Source: Pseudomonadales bacterium (GTDB taxonomy: Bacteria > Pseudomonadota > Gammaproteobacteria > Pseudomonadales > Halieaceae). Taken from it: a DNA stretch of 64,000 bases. The stretch covers positions 682,001 through 746,000 of the forward strand of contig JACKNN010000001.1 of NCBI GenBank assembly GCA_024234855.1. The letters run 5' to 3'. Below, one piece after another: positions 1-7,504 of the stretch. Within the stretch, counting starts at the first letter, position 1, and each line of letters begins with the position of its first letter. The notes below the pieces were generated by a model, which saw nothing but the letters and a program-made list of their open reading frames with translations, was not told the origin of the DNA and did no database searches. Both the position numbers and the translations under genes were made by a program.

Positions 1-127
1 CGAACAGCGCCAGGATGACCAGGCCGAACACCGCCAGGTGGTTTTTGCGCAGCCGCAGCCAGGCGTCTTTCCACAGGGAGGTGCCCTGTTCCGCCCGGGC
101 GATGTCATCAATGGCCCGGGCGTTCAT
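1..127 (-). CDS. oppC: oligopeptide ABC transporter permease OppC (N-terminal fragment)
   Basis: Only the first 42 codons lie in the window; the gene continues to the left. The visible protein starts MNARAIDDIARAEQGTSLW, has a basic stretch (RLRKNH) and then enters a hydrophobic segment (LAVFGLVILALF), as the first membrane helix of OppC/DppC-type inner-membrane permeases does. It follows oppB on the same strand after a 33-base gap, and oppA lies upstream, giving the usual A-B-C order of peptide importers. The ATG at 127 is the first in-frame start after the oppB stop; a GGCGGGAA stretch just upstream may be its ribosome site. The nucleotide-binding subunits expected next (oppD, oppF) would lie outside the window. 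Confidence 0.85.
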   Translation of the reverse strand, partial: MNARAIDDIARAEQGTSLWKDAWLRLRKNHLAVFGLVILALF

Positions 128-160
128 ACGCGCGTTCCCGCCACTTTTCGTCCGGTCACC

Positions 161-1093
161 TTAGTGTCCCCCAAACTGGGCCCGCAACCTGGGGTTCATC
201 CAGGCGGCGAGGATATCTGACAGCAGGTTGAACAACACGATCAGCACCGACAGGAACACGGTGGTGCCCAGGATCATGGTGTAGTCCCGGTTGAACGCCG
301 CCTGCACATAGAAACGGCCCAGGCCGGGGATCTGGAAAATGGTCTCCACCACGAAGGAGCCCGCCAGCAGGCCGGCGAAGGCCGGGCCAAGGAAGGCCAC
401 GACGGGGATCAGGCCGCCACGCAGGCTGTGCTTGAACACCACCTGCCACCGGGGCAGGCCCTTGGCCCTGGCCGTGCGGATATAATCCTGGGACAGGACT
501 TCCAGCATGCCGGCCCGGCCCAGGCGTGCGATATAGGCGGCGTAGCCCGCCCCCAGGGTGATGGAGGGCAGGATCTTGTCGCCCGGAATATCGCCCCAGC
601 CCGACACGGGCAGCCAGTCGAGGTAGATGCCGAACAACAGCACCAGCAGGGGCCCCAACAGGAAAGACGGCATGCAAATACCTATCATGGCCAGCGACAT
701 GGGTATGTAGTCCTGCGCCGTATTGGGTTTGAGCGACGCGCATACTCCCGCCAGGCCGCCGATGCCCAGCGCGACCAGCAGCGCGTACAGGCCCAGCTCC
801 GCGGTTACGGGGAAGCCGGCGGCGATCAGCTCGTTGACGCTGCGCCCGGGGTATTTGAACGATGGCCCGAGATCGCCGTGCGCCAGGTCATCCAGGTAGG
901 CGGCGTACTGCTGGAACAGGGGCAGGTTGAGCTTGTACTGCGCTTCCAGCGCGGCCTTCACCTCCCGCGGCACGGCTTTTTCGCTGTCGAAGGGCCCGCC
1001 GGGGGCAATCCGCACCAGGAAAAAGGTCACCGTAATTACCACCAGGATGACCGGTATTGCCTGCAGCAGCCGTACGCCGATAAATCGCCACAT
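161..1093 (-). CDS. oppB: oligopeptide ABC transporter permease OppB
   Basis: This 310-residue inner-membrane permease forms the channel of a peptide importer with OppC. It begins MWRFIGVRLLQAIPVILVV, a typical BPD_transp_1 first helix, followed by the periplasmic segment with APGGPFDSEK that is characteristic of OppB/DppB. The EAA loop that docks the ATPase is visible as DYIRTARAKGLP followed by a conserved hydrophobic C-terminal half ending in LLSDILAAWMNPRLR. The open frame extends further upstream, but the ATG at 1093 sits two bases after the oppA stop (1096), so coupling to oppA fixes this start. Length and motifs are normal for the family. Confidence 0.93.
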   Translation of the reverse strand: MWRFIGVRLLQAIPVILVVITVTFFLVRIAPGGPFDSEKAVPREVKAALEAQYKLNLPLFQQYAAYLDDLAHGDLGPSFKYPGRSVNELIAAGFPVTAELGLYALLVALGIGGLAGVCASLKPNTAQDYIPMSLAMIGICMPSFLLGPLLVLLFGIYLDWLPVSGWGDIPGDKILPSITLGAGYAAYIARLGRAGMLEVLSQDYIRTARAKGLPRWQVVFKHSLRGGLIPVVAFLGPAFAGLLAGSFVVETIFQIPGLGRFYVQAAFNRDYTMILGTTVFLSVLIVLFNLLSDILAAWMNPRLRAQFGGH

Positions 1094-1095
1094 GG

Positions 1096-2745
1096 TCAGT
1101 CGCCCGCCTCGCTTGCCCGCCAGTCCTGGTCCAGCCACACGTACTTGAAGTTCGCCCAGTCCATCAGGTTGGGCGGCATACCGTTAACGCTGGGATGGAT
1201 CAGGTGTTTACTGGTGTAGGTGAACACCGGAATGATGGGCATTTGCTCCATCAGCAATGTCTCCGCCTCGTGAAAGACCGCGTAGCGGGCTTCCCGGGTC
1301 GAGGCCTGGGGCGCCTTGCGCAGGATCAGGTCATCGTACCGGGGGTCGGCAAAACCGGTATTGTTATTGCCCCCGCCGGAGAGGAACAGGTCGAGGAAGT
1401 TGTTGGGATCGACGTAATCGCCGATCCAGCCGCGGCGGGCGATCTGGAAATCCATCTGGGTAATCGAATCCAGGTAAACCTTCCACTCCTGGTTGGTCAG
1501 GGTGACTTCTATGTTGAGGGCGTCCTTCCACATCTGCTGCAGTGCCACGGCGATTTTGCGGTGGTCCTCGCTGGTGTTGTAGGTCAGCTCCAGCCCGGGC
1601 CAGCCCCTGCCGTCGGGATAGCCGGCCTCGGCCAGCAACCGCCGTGCCCCGGCCACGTCATGGCTGAACAATTTTGGCGGGTAGTAGCCCAGGGTGTCGG
1701 GTGGCGTGATGCTGTACGCCACGAGGTTGGTGCCCTTCAGCACGTTTTTGTTGAGCGAGTCGCGGTCCACCGCCATGGACAGCGCCTGGCGTACTTTTAA
1801 GTTGTCGGTCGGGGCGCGGGTTGTATTGAGCAGGTAGTAGTACGTGCCGAGGTAGGGCGCCTGTCGGTAGGGGCTGTCGGCCATTTCCTGGTAGACCGGA
1901 ATTTTGCCCAGCGGCACGCTACCGGTGTAGTGCAACTGGCCCACCCGGAACATCCGCTCCTCGCTCACCACGTTCTCGGTTGGGTAGAAGACTATGCCGT
2001 TCAGTTTCACATTGTCGCGGTCCCAGTAGGTATCGCTCTTTTCCACTTCGATGCGGCGGTACAACTGCCAGTCCCTGAGCCTGAACGCGCCGTTGCTCAC
2101 CATGTTTTCCACCCGCGTCCAGGGCGTGTAGCGGTCGGTCATCTGGCCGAATTTCTCTATGGTGGGCCGGTGTACCGCGAACGTACTGTAGTGGTCCATC
2201 AGCTGGATGAAGTAGGGCGTGCGCTCGTCCAGCGTGACCTGCAGGGTGAGGTCGTCCAGCGCTGTTACGCCCACCTCCGCGAAGTCGGTGATCGCGCCCT
2301 TATTGAAGTCCCTGGCGTTTTTTACCGGGTACAACATATAGGCGTATTCGCTGCCCAGGGCCGGGCTCAGCAGGCGCTGCCAGGACCAGACGTAGTCAGC
2401 GGCGGTCATGGACTCGCCGTTAGACCACCTGGCCCGTGGATTGATATGAAAGGTGATGACCCGGCCGTGCTCACTGATATCCCAGCTCTGCGCGACACCG
2501 GGTTCCGGCTCAAGCGTATACGGGTTCTTGGTCGCGAGTCCCTCGAACAGGGCGCCGATGATGAAGTGTTCGGGCACACCGGTCACCACGTGGGGGTCCA
2601 GTCCCTGGGGCTCGGAGCCGTTGCCGAAGTACAGAATGCCCTCGCGATTACCGCTCGCCACGTTTGACTCGCCGCCACTGCAGGCCGCCAACAGAATGAC
2701 CGTTGCAAGCGTCAGCAGGAAGCGGAAAGTGTGGGCCTCTATCAA
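1096..2745 (-). CDS. oppA: periplasmic oligopeptide-binding lipoprotein OppA
   Basis: This is a family 5 extracellular solute-binding protein that captures oligopeptides and hands them to OppBC. A lipoprotein signal is visible (FRFLLTLATVILLAAC), so the mature protein would be membrane-anchored. The body has the SBP_bac_5 hallmarks: EPQGLDPH near the N terminus, WSNGESMTAADYVWSWQRLL, and a C-terminal MPIIPVFTYTSKHL. The start is uncertain: no good ATG exists; a TTG at 2745 places the start just before the hydrophobic signal, whereas a TTG at 2814 lies inside a strong inverted repeat and would add an unlikely leader. I prefer 2745. It overlaps nothing and leads directly into oppB. Confidence 0.88.
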   Translation of the reverse strand: MIEAHTFRFLLTLATVILLAACSGGESNVASGNREGILYFGNGSEPQGLDPHVVTGVPEHFIIGALFEGLATKNPYTLEPEPGVAQSWDISEHGRVITFHINPRARWSNGESMTAADYVWSWQRLLSPALGSEYAYMLYPVKNARDFNKGAITDFAEVGVTALDDLTLQVTLDERTPYFIQLMDHYSTFAVHRPTIEKFGQMTDRYTPWTRVENMVSNGAFRLRDWQLYRRIEVEKSDTYWDRDNVKLNGIVFYPTENVVSEERMFRVGQLHYTGSVPLGKIPVYQEMADSPYRQAPYLGTYYYLLNTTRAPTDNLKVRQALSMAVDRDSLNKNVLKGTNLVAYSITPPDTLGYYPPKLFSHDVAGARRLLAEAGYPDGRGWPGLELTYNTSEDHRKIAVALQQMWKDALNIEVTLTNQEWKVYLDSITQMDFQIARRGWIGDYVDPNNFLDLFLSGGGNNNTGFADPRYDDLILRKAPQASTREARYAVFHEAETLLMEQMPIIPVFTYTSKHLIHPSVNGMPPNLMDWANFKYVWLDQDWRASEAGD

Positions 2746-2797
2746 TGTAAATGCCTGTGGTGGTCGCTCGGGGGGGTTAACTGTAATGCAAGGGGCT

Positions 2798-2818
2798 GCC
2801 CTTGTCACAGACAAGGGC
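2798..2818. repeat. perfect 9-bp inverted repeat between citrate synthase and oppA
   Basis: Arms GCCCTTGTC (2798-2806) and GACAAGGGC (2810-2818) are separated by ACA. It lies in the 117-base gap after the citrate synthase stop and before the preferred oppA start. No T-run follows on either strand, so it is not a classical intrinsic terminator; it could be an operator, an mRNA stabilising hairpin or a processing element separating the two genes. Confidence 0.6.
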
Positions 2819-2862
2819 TACGCGGCAACCCGTCGGCGCCGCGGGGATCTGGCGACACCAAC

Positions 2863-3999
2863 TCAGGCGGCGGACTTGTCCCGCTCGCCCACCCTGGGGC
2901 CGGTGTAGTTGGCGCGCGGGCGGATCAGCCGGCTGTTCTTGCTGAATTCCAGGAAGTGGGCCACGTAGCCGTACACCCGCGCCATGGCAAACATGGCGGT
3001 GAAAAAGTGGGTGGGAATACCCAGGCTGTGGAACACCGCGCCCTTGTAGAATTCCACGTTGGCCCAGATTTCCTTGTCCTGCTCGGCGAATGCGGCCTGG
3101 CAGGCCTCTTCCACCGCCACCAGGGTCAGCAGCAGGTTTTTGCTCTCGCCCTCCTGGCACAACTCCATGGCCATCGGTTTGAGGATTTTCGCCCGCGGGT
3201 CCACGGTGCGGTATTCCCGGTGCCCCATGCCCATGATTTTGTCCTTGCGGTCCAGGCAGTCCTTTACGTAGGCCCCGGCCTTATCGGGGCTGCCGATGGC
3301 CATGGCCATTTCCAGCGCCGCCTGGTCGGCGCCGCCGTGGAGTTTGCCAAACAAGGTGCCGATGGAGGCCGAAACGGAAGACTGGATGGGGGCCAGGGTA
3401 CTGGCGCAGACGCGCCCGGCGAACGTGCCGGCATTAAAACTGTGCTCCATCTGCAGGATCTGCGCGGCGTTGAGCATGCGCACCTGCTCGGCGGTGGGCG
3501 GGCTGCCGTGAAACATGGTGAGGAAGTTCTCGTGGAACAACCGGCCCGGCGTCGGGGCGAGTACCACCTTGCTATGGCCCAGTCGGTGATGGGCGGCGAT
3601 CAGGGCGGTAATCTTGGCCGCCAGGAACAGGCCGTGTTCGGCGTCGGGTTCCATATCCATGGCCTGTTCGGCCGGAAATTGCAGCAGCGGCACCAGTCCC
3701 TGCAGCATCAGCATGGGATGCAGGTCGCGGGGCACGTGGCGCAGCATTTCGATTTCCGCGTGCGAGAGGCGCGAGTGTCTGCACATAAAGGTTTTCAGGC
3801 GACTTTTTTCCTGTTCCTCGGGCCAGTCGCCGAACAGCACCATCCACACCACGTGAAGGAAGGGCACGCCCACCAGGTCGTTGATGTCGATACCGCGGTA
3901 ACTGAGCAGGCCCTGTTCGCCCTGCACGTCTGAAATGGCGGTGTCACCGACGACTATGCCAGCCAGATCGCTGGAATAGACGGTAGCTTCAGTGGTCAT
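2863..3999 (-). CDS. citrate synthase (small, type I-like), Glu at the usual catalytic Asp position
   Basis: A 378-residue member of the citrate/2-methylcitrate synthase family, which condenses acetyl-CoA or propionyl-CoA with oxaloacetate. The family signatures are present: SYRGIDI near residue 34, the His of EHSFNAGTF (186), LHGGAD (His221), GMGHREY (His260) and the C-terminal RLIRPRANYTGP. The third catalytic residue, normally Asp in NVDFY, is Glu316 here (NVEFYKG). The length suits the dimeric small form rather than the E. coli type. The start ATG has GAGGAG ten bases upstream. A divergent LysR gene shares its promoter region. Whether it makes citrate or 2-methylcitrate cannot be told; no prp genes are adjacent. 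Confidence 0.88.
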   Translation of the reverse strand: MTTEATVYSSDLAGIVVGDTAISDVQGEQGLLSYRGIDINDLVGVPFLHVVWMVLFGDWPEEQEKSRLKTFMCRHSRLSHAEIEMLRHVPRDLHPMLMLQGLVPLLQFPAEQAMDMEPDAEHGLFLAAKITALIAAHHRLGHSKVVLAPTPGRLFHENFLTMFHGSPPTAEQVRMLNAAQILQMEHSFNAGTFAGRVCASTLAPIQSSVSASIGTLFGKLHGGADQAALEMAMAIGSPDKAGAYVKDCLDRKDKIMGMGHREYRTVDPRAKILKPMAMELCQEGESKNLLLTLVAVEEACQAAFAEQDKEIWANVEFYKGAVFHSLGIPTHFFTAMFAMARVYGYVAHFLEFSKNSRLIRPRANYTGPRVGERDKSAA

Positions 4000-4095
4000 G
4001 GCATCGGCTCCTCTTTTGGTAATTTTTCACAGTATACGAAGCGTGGGCTGATCAGTAGAATTAATTTTACTTATCTGTGTATTAGAAGCACTAAT

Positions 4096-4983
4096 ATGCG
4101 TTTTGAAAACAGTGAGTTGCGCGCGTTTCGCGCGGTGGTGGAAGAAGGTGGCTTCAAGCGCGCGGCCGAAGCCCTGCACATCAGCCAGTCGGCGGTGAGC
4201 CAGGCGGTGGCGGGGCTGGAAGCCAAACTGGAGGCGCCACTGATCCAGCGCGGCAAGGAACTGCGCCTGAGCGATATCGGCAAGCGCCTGTTCGAGCACG
4301 CGGTGGATATGCTGCGGGAGGAGCAGCAGACGCTGGAGGATATCGCCCACCTCAAGCAGGGCAACGCCGAAACCCTGAGCCTGGCGCTCAGTGCGTCGAT
4401 AAACCACTTCTACGCGCCGCAATTAATAAGTGCTTACTATCAGGAAAACCCCCAGACCAGGATGAAAATAGCCGAACTCCCGGGCCGCAGTATCATTTCG
4501 GAGGTGCTGTCGGGCAATGCGGAACTCGGGCTGGGGCCCTTCCAGAAACAGATGTCGGCTTTCTCCACCATCCCCCTGTACAGTGACTCCCGCCACCTGG
4601 TCGTCAGCCACCGGCACGCGCATTATCCGGAAATGGTGCGGGGTGACGAACAGGCGTTGAAGCTGACACCCCTGATTACCTCGGCCCTGGACAACCCGGA
4701 TATGCGGCCCTCGATCCTGCGCTTGCGTGACCAGTTCAGTACCGTGTGGGAGGTCAACAGCCTGTCGCTGCGCATCCACATGGTGGCCGAGGGCATGGGG
4801 GTGACCTTTATCGACCGCAAACTGTTGCAGGAGCACCCGGCCTGTACCGACCTGCATATCATGGACGATGTGTCATTCGGCAGTATCGCCAAGCAGGTCG
4901 GTCTGTACTACCGTGCCGGCAAGGTGCTGAGTGCCAGTGCACGTAACTTTATCGCCCTGTGCGAACGTTACTGGAGCCTGTAG
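4096..4983 (+). CDS. LysR-family transcriptional regulator
   Basis: This 295-residue protein has the N-terminal winged helix of LysR regulators (FRAVVEEGGFKRAAEALHIS, then QSAVSQAVAGLEAKL, residues about 9-55) and a periplasmic-binding-protein-like effector domain. It is transcribed away from citrate synthase, with 96 AT-rich bases between the two starts, the standard arrangement for a LysR protein controlling its divergent neighbour. It is also followed after 32 bases by the glycerol-3-phosphate dehydrogenase gene, so either or both may be targets. Its effector is unknown; a central metabolite such as citrate or a glycolytic/C3 intermediate is only a guess. Confidence 0.9.
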   Translation: MRFENSELRAFRAVVEEGGFKRAAEALHISQSAVSQAVAGLEAKLEAPLIQRGKELRLSDIGKRLFEHAVDMLREEQQTLEDIAHLKQGNAETLSLALSASINHFYAPQLISAYYQENPQTRMKIAELPGRSIISEVLSGNAELGLGPFQKQMSAFSTIPLYSDSRHLVVSHRHAHYPEMVRGDEQALKLTPLITSALDNPDMRPSILRLRDQFSTVWEVNSLSLRIHMVAEGMGVTFIDRKLLQEHPACTDLHIMDDVSFGSIAKQVGLYYRAGKVLSASARNFIALCERYWSL

Positions 4984-5015
4984 AGTGCGCCTGCCACGGC
5001 GAAGGAGCAGTTGAT

Positions 5016-6704
5016 ATGGCGGTCTCGTTGCGCGACAGCAATGTGGAGAAGTTGCGTGAGCATGAATACGACGTGCTCATCGTCGGGGGCGGTATCAACG
5101 GCGCCGTCGCGGCCGCCGCGCTGGCTGGCTGCGGGGTGCGGGTGGCGTTGATCGACCGGGGCGACTTTGCCGGTGGCGTCAGTTCCAACTCGTCCAACCT
5201 GGCCTGGGGTGGCATCAAGTACCTCGAGACCCACGAGTACCTGCTGGTCAATAAGCTGTGCAAATCCCGCAATCGCCTGATGCGTGCCTACCCTTCCACC
5301 GTCAAGGAAATCCGGTTTTTTACCACCATCCAGCGCGGCTTTCGCTTCGCGCCATTTTTCGTTTACCTGGGCAGTCTCCTGTACTGGATCATGGGACGTT
5401 TCGTCACAAAGGCGCCGCACTATATCAGCGCTCGCGCCATTGAGCGGGCAGAGCCGGTGATCAATACCAGCGAGGCGGCCGGGGGGCTGGAGTATTCAGA
5501 CTGCTATCTTTACGATAATGATGCGCGCTTCGTTTTCAATTTTATTCGCAAGAGCCTCAACTTCGGCTGTATCGCCGCCAACTACGTCGAGTCACTCGGC
5601 GCCCGGCGCGCAGGAGACGGCTGGGTGACCAGTGCCCGCGACGTGGTGAACGGCAGTCGCTTCGATATCCGTGCAAAGGTACTGATCAACGCCTGCGGCC
5701 CGTACGTAGACGCGCAGAATGTGCGCTCCGGTGAGACCACCGACTACCGCCACCTGTTTTCCAAGGGCGTCCACCTGATTGTCGACCGCATCACCGATAA
5801 CAAGCGCGTGCTGACGTTTTTCGCCAGCGATGGCCGCCTGTTTTTCCTGATTCCCATGGGTCCGAAGACCTGTATTGGCACTACCGATACCCAGGTGGAC
5901 AGTCCAGAGGTCAGCGTGACGGACGAGGACCGGGACTTCATCCTGGCCAACGCCAACGCCCTGCTGGACCTGGACCCGCCATTGACCCGCGCCAGTATCA
6001 TTGCGGAACGCGTCGGCGTACGCCCCCTGGCTATCCGCGGCCGCGGCGGGGTGGCCGATTGGGTGGCCCTGTCGCGCAAGCACGTGATCGAAGTGGATGA
6101 ACCGAACCGGCACCTCAGCATTTTTGGCGGCAAGCTGACCGACTGCCTCAACGTCGGCGACGAGGTGGTCGCGCATGTGCGGGGATTGGGAATCGAACCG
6201 CCCGCCCCCAACCACCGCTGGTACGGCGAGCCGGGTCCGGACCTGCGCGCCGAGTTCATGCTGCAGGCACGGTTGATGGACCTGGATGAGCTTACCTCGG
6301 CAAGTTCTTCCGAGCCGCTGTCGGAACGCTTCTGGCGGCGTTACGGGGAGAGCGCCTTCGGACTGCTGGAGCGGATCCGTGAGGACGAGAGCTGCGCCGA
6401 GTTGTTGATAGAGAATGCCGAGTACACCCGCTGCGAGATCGAACTGGCCGCGCGCCGGGAAATGATTGTGAAACTGGAGGACTTCATGCGCAGGCGTTCA
6501 AAAATCGAGCTGGTGGTGCGGCGCCAGGAGTACCAGCACGCGCCGGGGCTGCGCGAGGCCTGCGACATTCTCTTCGGGGAGCAGGCGGAGGCGCGGCTGC
6601 GGGAGTACCTGGAGACCGCCGACGGCACTAGAACTGCGGCTCTCCGCCATGCACGCCCAGGTAATGGGAGCTCAGGTTTGGGCGGGCGGTCAGCTGGTCA
6701 TTGA
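5016..6704 (+). CDS. FAD-dependent glycerol-3-phosphate dehydrogenase, GlpD-like
   Basis: The 562-residue protein begins, after a short leader, with a dinucleotide-binding fold YDVLIVGGGINGA and the DAO-family second motif RGDFAGGVSSNSSNLAWGGIKYLE, the signature of aerobic GlpD-type enzymes that oxidise glycerol 3-phosphate to dihydroxyacetone phosphate at the membrane and feed quinones. IGTTDTQVDSPE and FGGKLTDCLNVGDEV are further GlpD motifs. The start ATG at 5016 has AAGGAG eight bases upstream; the longer frame to 4959 would overlap the LysR gene. The last 25 or so residues (GNGSSGLGGRSAGH at the end) look non-homologous and overlap the convergent gene by 77 bases, suggesting the stop codon was shifted. 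It probably forms an operon with the LysR gene. Confidence 0.9.
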   Translation: MAVSLRDSNVEKLREHEYDVLIVGGGINGAVAAAALAGCGVRVALIDRGDFAGGVSSNSSNLAWGGIKYLETHEYLLVNKLCKSRNRLMRAYPSTVKEIRFFTTIQRGFRFAPFFVYLGSLLYWIMGRFVTKAPHYISARAIERAEPVINTSEAAGGLEYSDCYLYDNDARFVFNFIRKSLNFGCIAANYVESLGARRAGDGWVTSARDVVNGSRFDIRAKVLINACGPYVDAQNVRSGETTDYRHLFSKGVHLIVDRITDNKRVLTFFASDGRLFFLIPMGPKTCIGTTDTQVDSPEVSVTDEDRDFILANANALLDLDPPLTRASIIAERVGVRPLAIRGRGGVADWVALSRKHVIEVDEPNRHLSIFGGKLTDCLNVGDEVVAHVRGLGIEPPAPNHRWYGEPGPDLRAEFMLQARLMDLDELTSASSSEPLSERFWRRYGESAFGLLERIREDESCAELLIENAEYTRCEIELAARREMIVKLEDFMRRRSKIELVVRRQEYQHAPGLREACDILFGEQAEARLREYLETADGTRTAALRHARPGNGSSGLGGRSAGH

Positions 6705-7212
6705 TCTCGTAGATACGCTCGTAGTTGGTGTCCTTGATCAGCCACTTGCCATTCACCTTGAGATAACGGTCCCAGTACAGGGCGGTGCCGCGGGTTCTGG
6801 CGTTGTGGTTGAGAATCCACATATTGTCCTCGAGATACCAGATGGCGGTGGCTTCGGTCTCACTGAGCATCTGGATTTCGGGGTGGTGGGCATGGTGCTG
6901 GCCGACCGCCTCCCTGCTGAATGATGCGCCGATATTATTGACGTAGTCCTGCTTGCCCTGGACATTCCACTGGTAGCTGCCGCCGACAAAATGCACAGTC
7001 ACATCGTCGTGGAACAGGGTGGCCAACTCCTCCAGGTTGCAGGTGTCAACGCAGCGGAAATAGGCGTACTTGAGTTGCCGTATCGCCTCCATGTCCATCA
7101 GGCGCTGGATATCCCGGCGCAGATCCTCTATTCCACCCTGTGACGCCTCCAGCGGCAATCCGGGTGTGATGCCGAGGTTTTGCTTGTTCAGTACCTGCCG
7201 TTGTTTGCTCAT
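6628..7212 (-). CDS. SnoaL-like / NTF2-fold protein
   Basis: The 194-residue product carries a SnoaL_4-type domain: DMEAIRQLKYAYFRCVDTCN followed by LATLFHDDVTVHF, and a C-terminal beta part GKWLIKDTNYERI. Such domains occur in polyketide cyclases, ketosteroid isomerase-like enzymes and small-subunit-like proteins of aromatic oxygenation; the substrate is not visible here. The open frame runs to 7395, but ATG 7212 (MSKQRQVLNKQ) has a purine-rich AAAGAGCGAA before it and begins the conserved region. The 3' end overlaps glpD tail-to-tail by 77 bases. Two dyads lie upstream at 7268-7293. Confidence 0.8.
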   Translation of the reverse strand: MSKQRQVLNKQNLGITPGLPLEASQGGIEDLRRDIQRLMDMEAIRQLKYAYFRCVDTCNLEELATLFHDDVTVHFVGGSYQWNVQGKQDYVNNIGASFSREAVGQHHAHHPEIQMLSETEATAIWYLEDNMWILNHNARTRGTALYWDRYLKVNGKWLIKDTNYERIYEINDQLTARPNLSSHYLGVHGGEPQF

Positions 7213-7267
7213 AATGTTCGCTCTTTGGGTGGGGATAGTGGTGGCGGTTGGTGTTCGCCCGGGCGCT

Positions 7268-7293
7268 GTCACTGTGACATCTTCACAGATGTC
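7268..7293. promoter_or_regulatory. overlapping dyads upstream of the SnoaL-like gene
   Basis: GTCACTGTGAC (7268-7278) is a perfect 11-base palindrome, and GACATCT (7276-7282) pairs with AGATGTC (7287-7293) around a four-base spacer. They lie 56-81 bases upstream of the SnoaL start and could be operator sequence. No regulator can be assigned. Confidence 0.35.
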
Positions 7294-7504
7294 CGTCATC
7301 CGATTGTACCGACTCCCGGCATCCACTAGAATGCGCGGCCTTTCCTCTCGTCGCATAACAACAAGCTCCCCCGCCGGCAACCTGGTGGAGGTCAATGTGA
7401 TCGAGGCCCCCAGGTATTTCGTGGCGGATGATGCGCTGGGCTAGCGGGCGTAAACGCTTTCCCGGCCGGAGTCGATAGCCGGAGCAAGCACCCGCTGTTA
7501 CCGG

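Noticed and set aside
2731..3933. 400-codon open frame on the plus strand opposite citrate synthase
   Set aside because: Composition is Gly/His/Val-rich and unlike any protein family; citrate synthase motifs are on the other strand.
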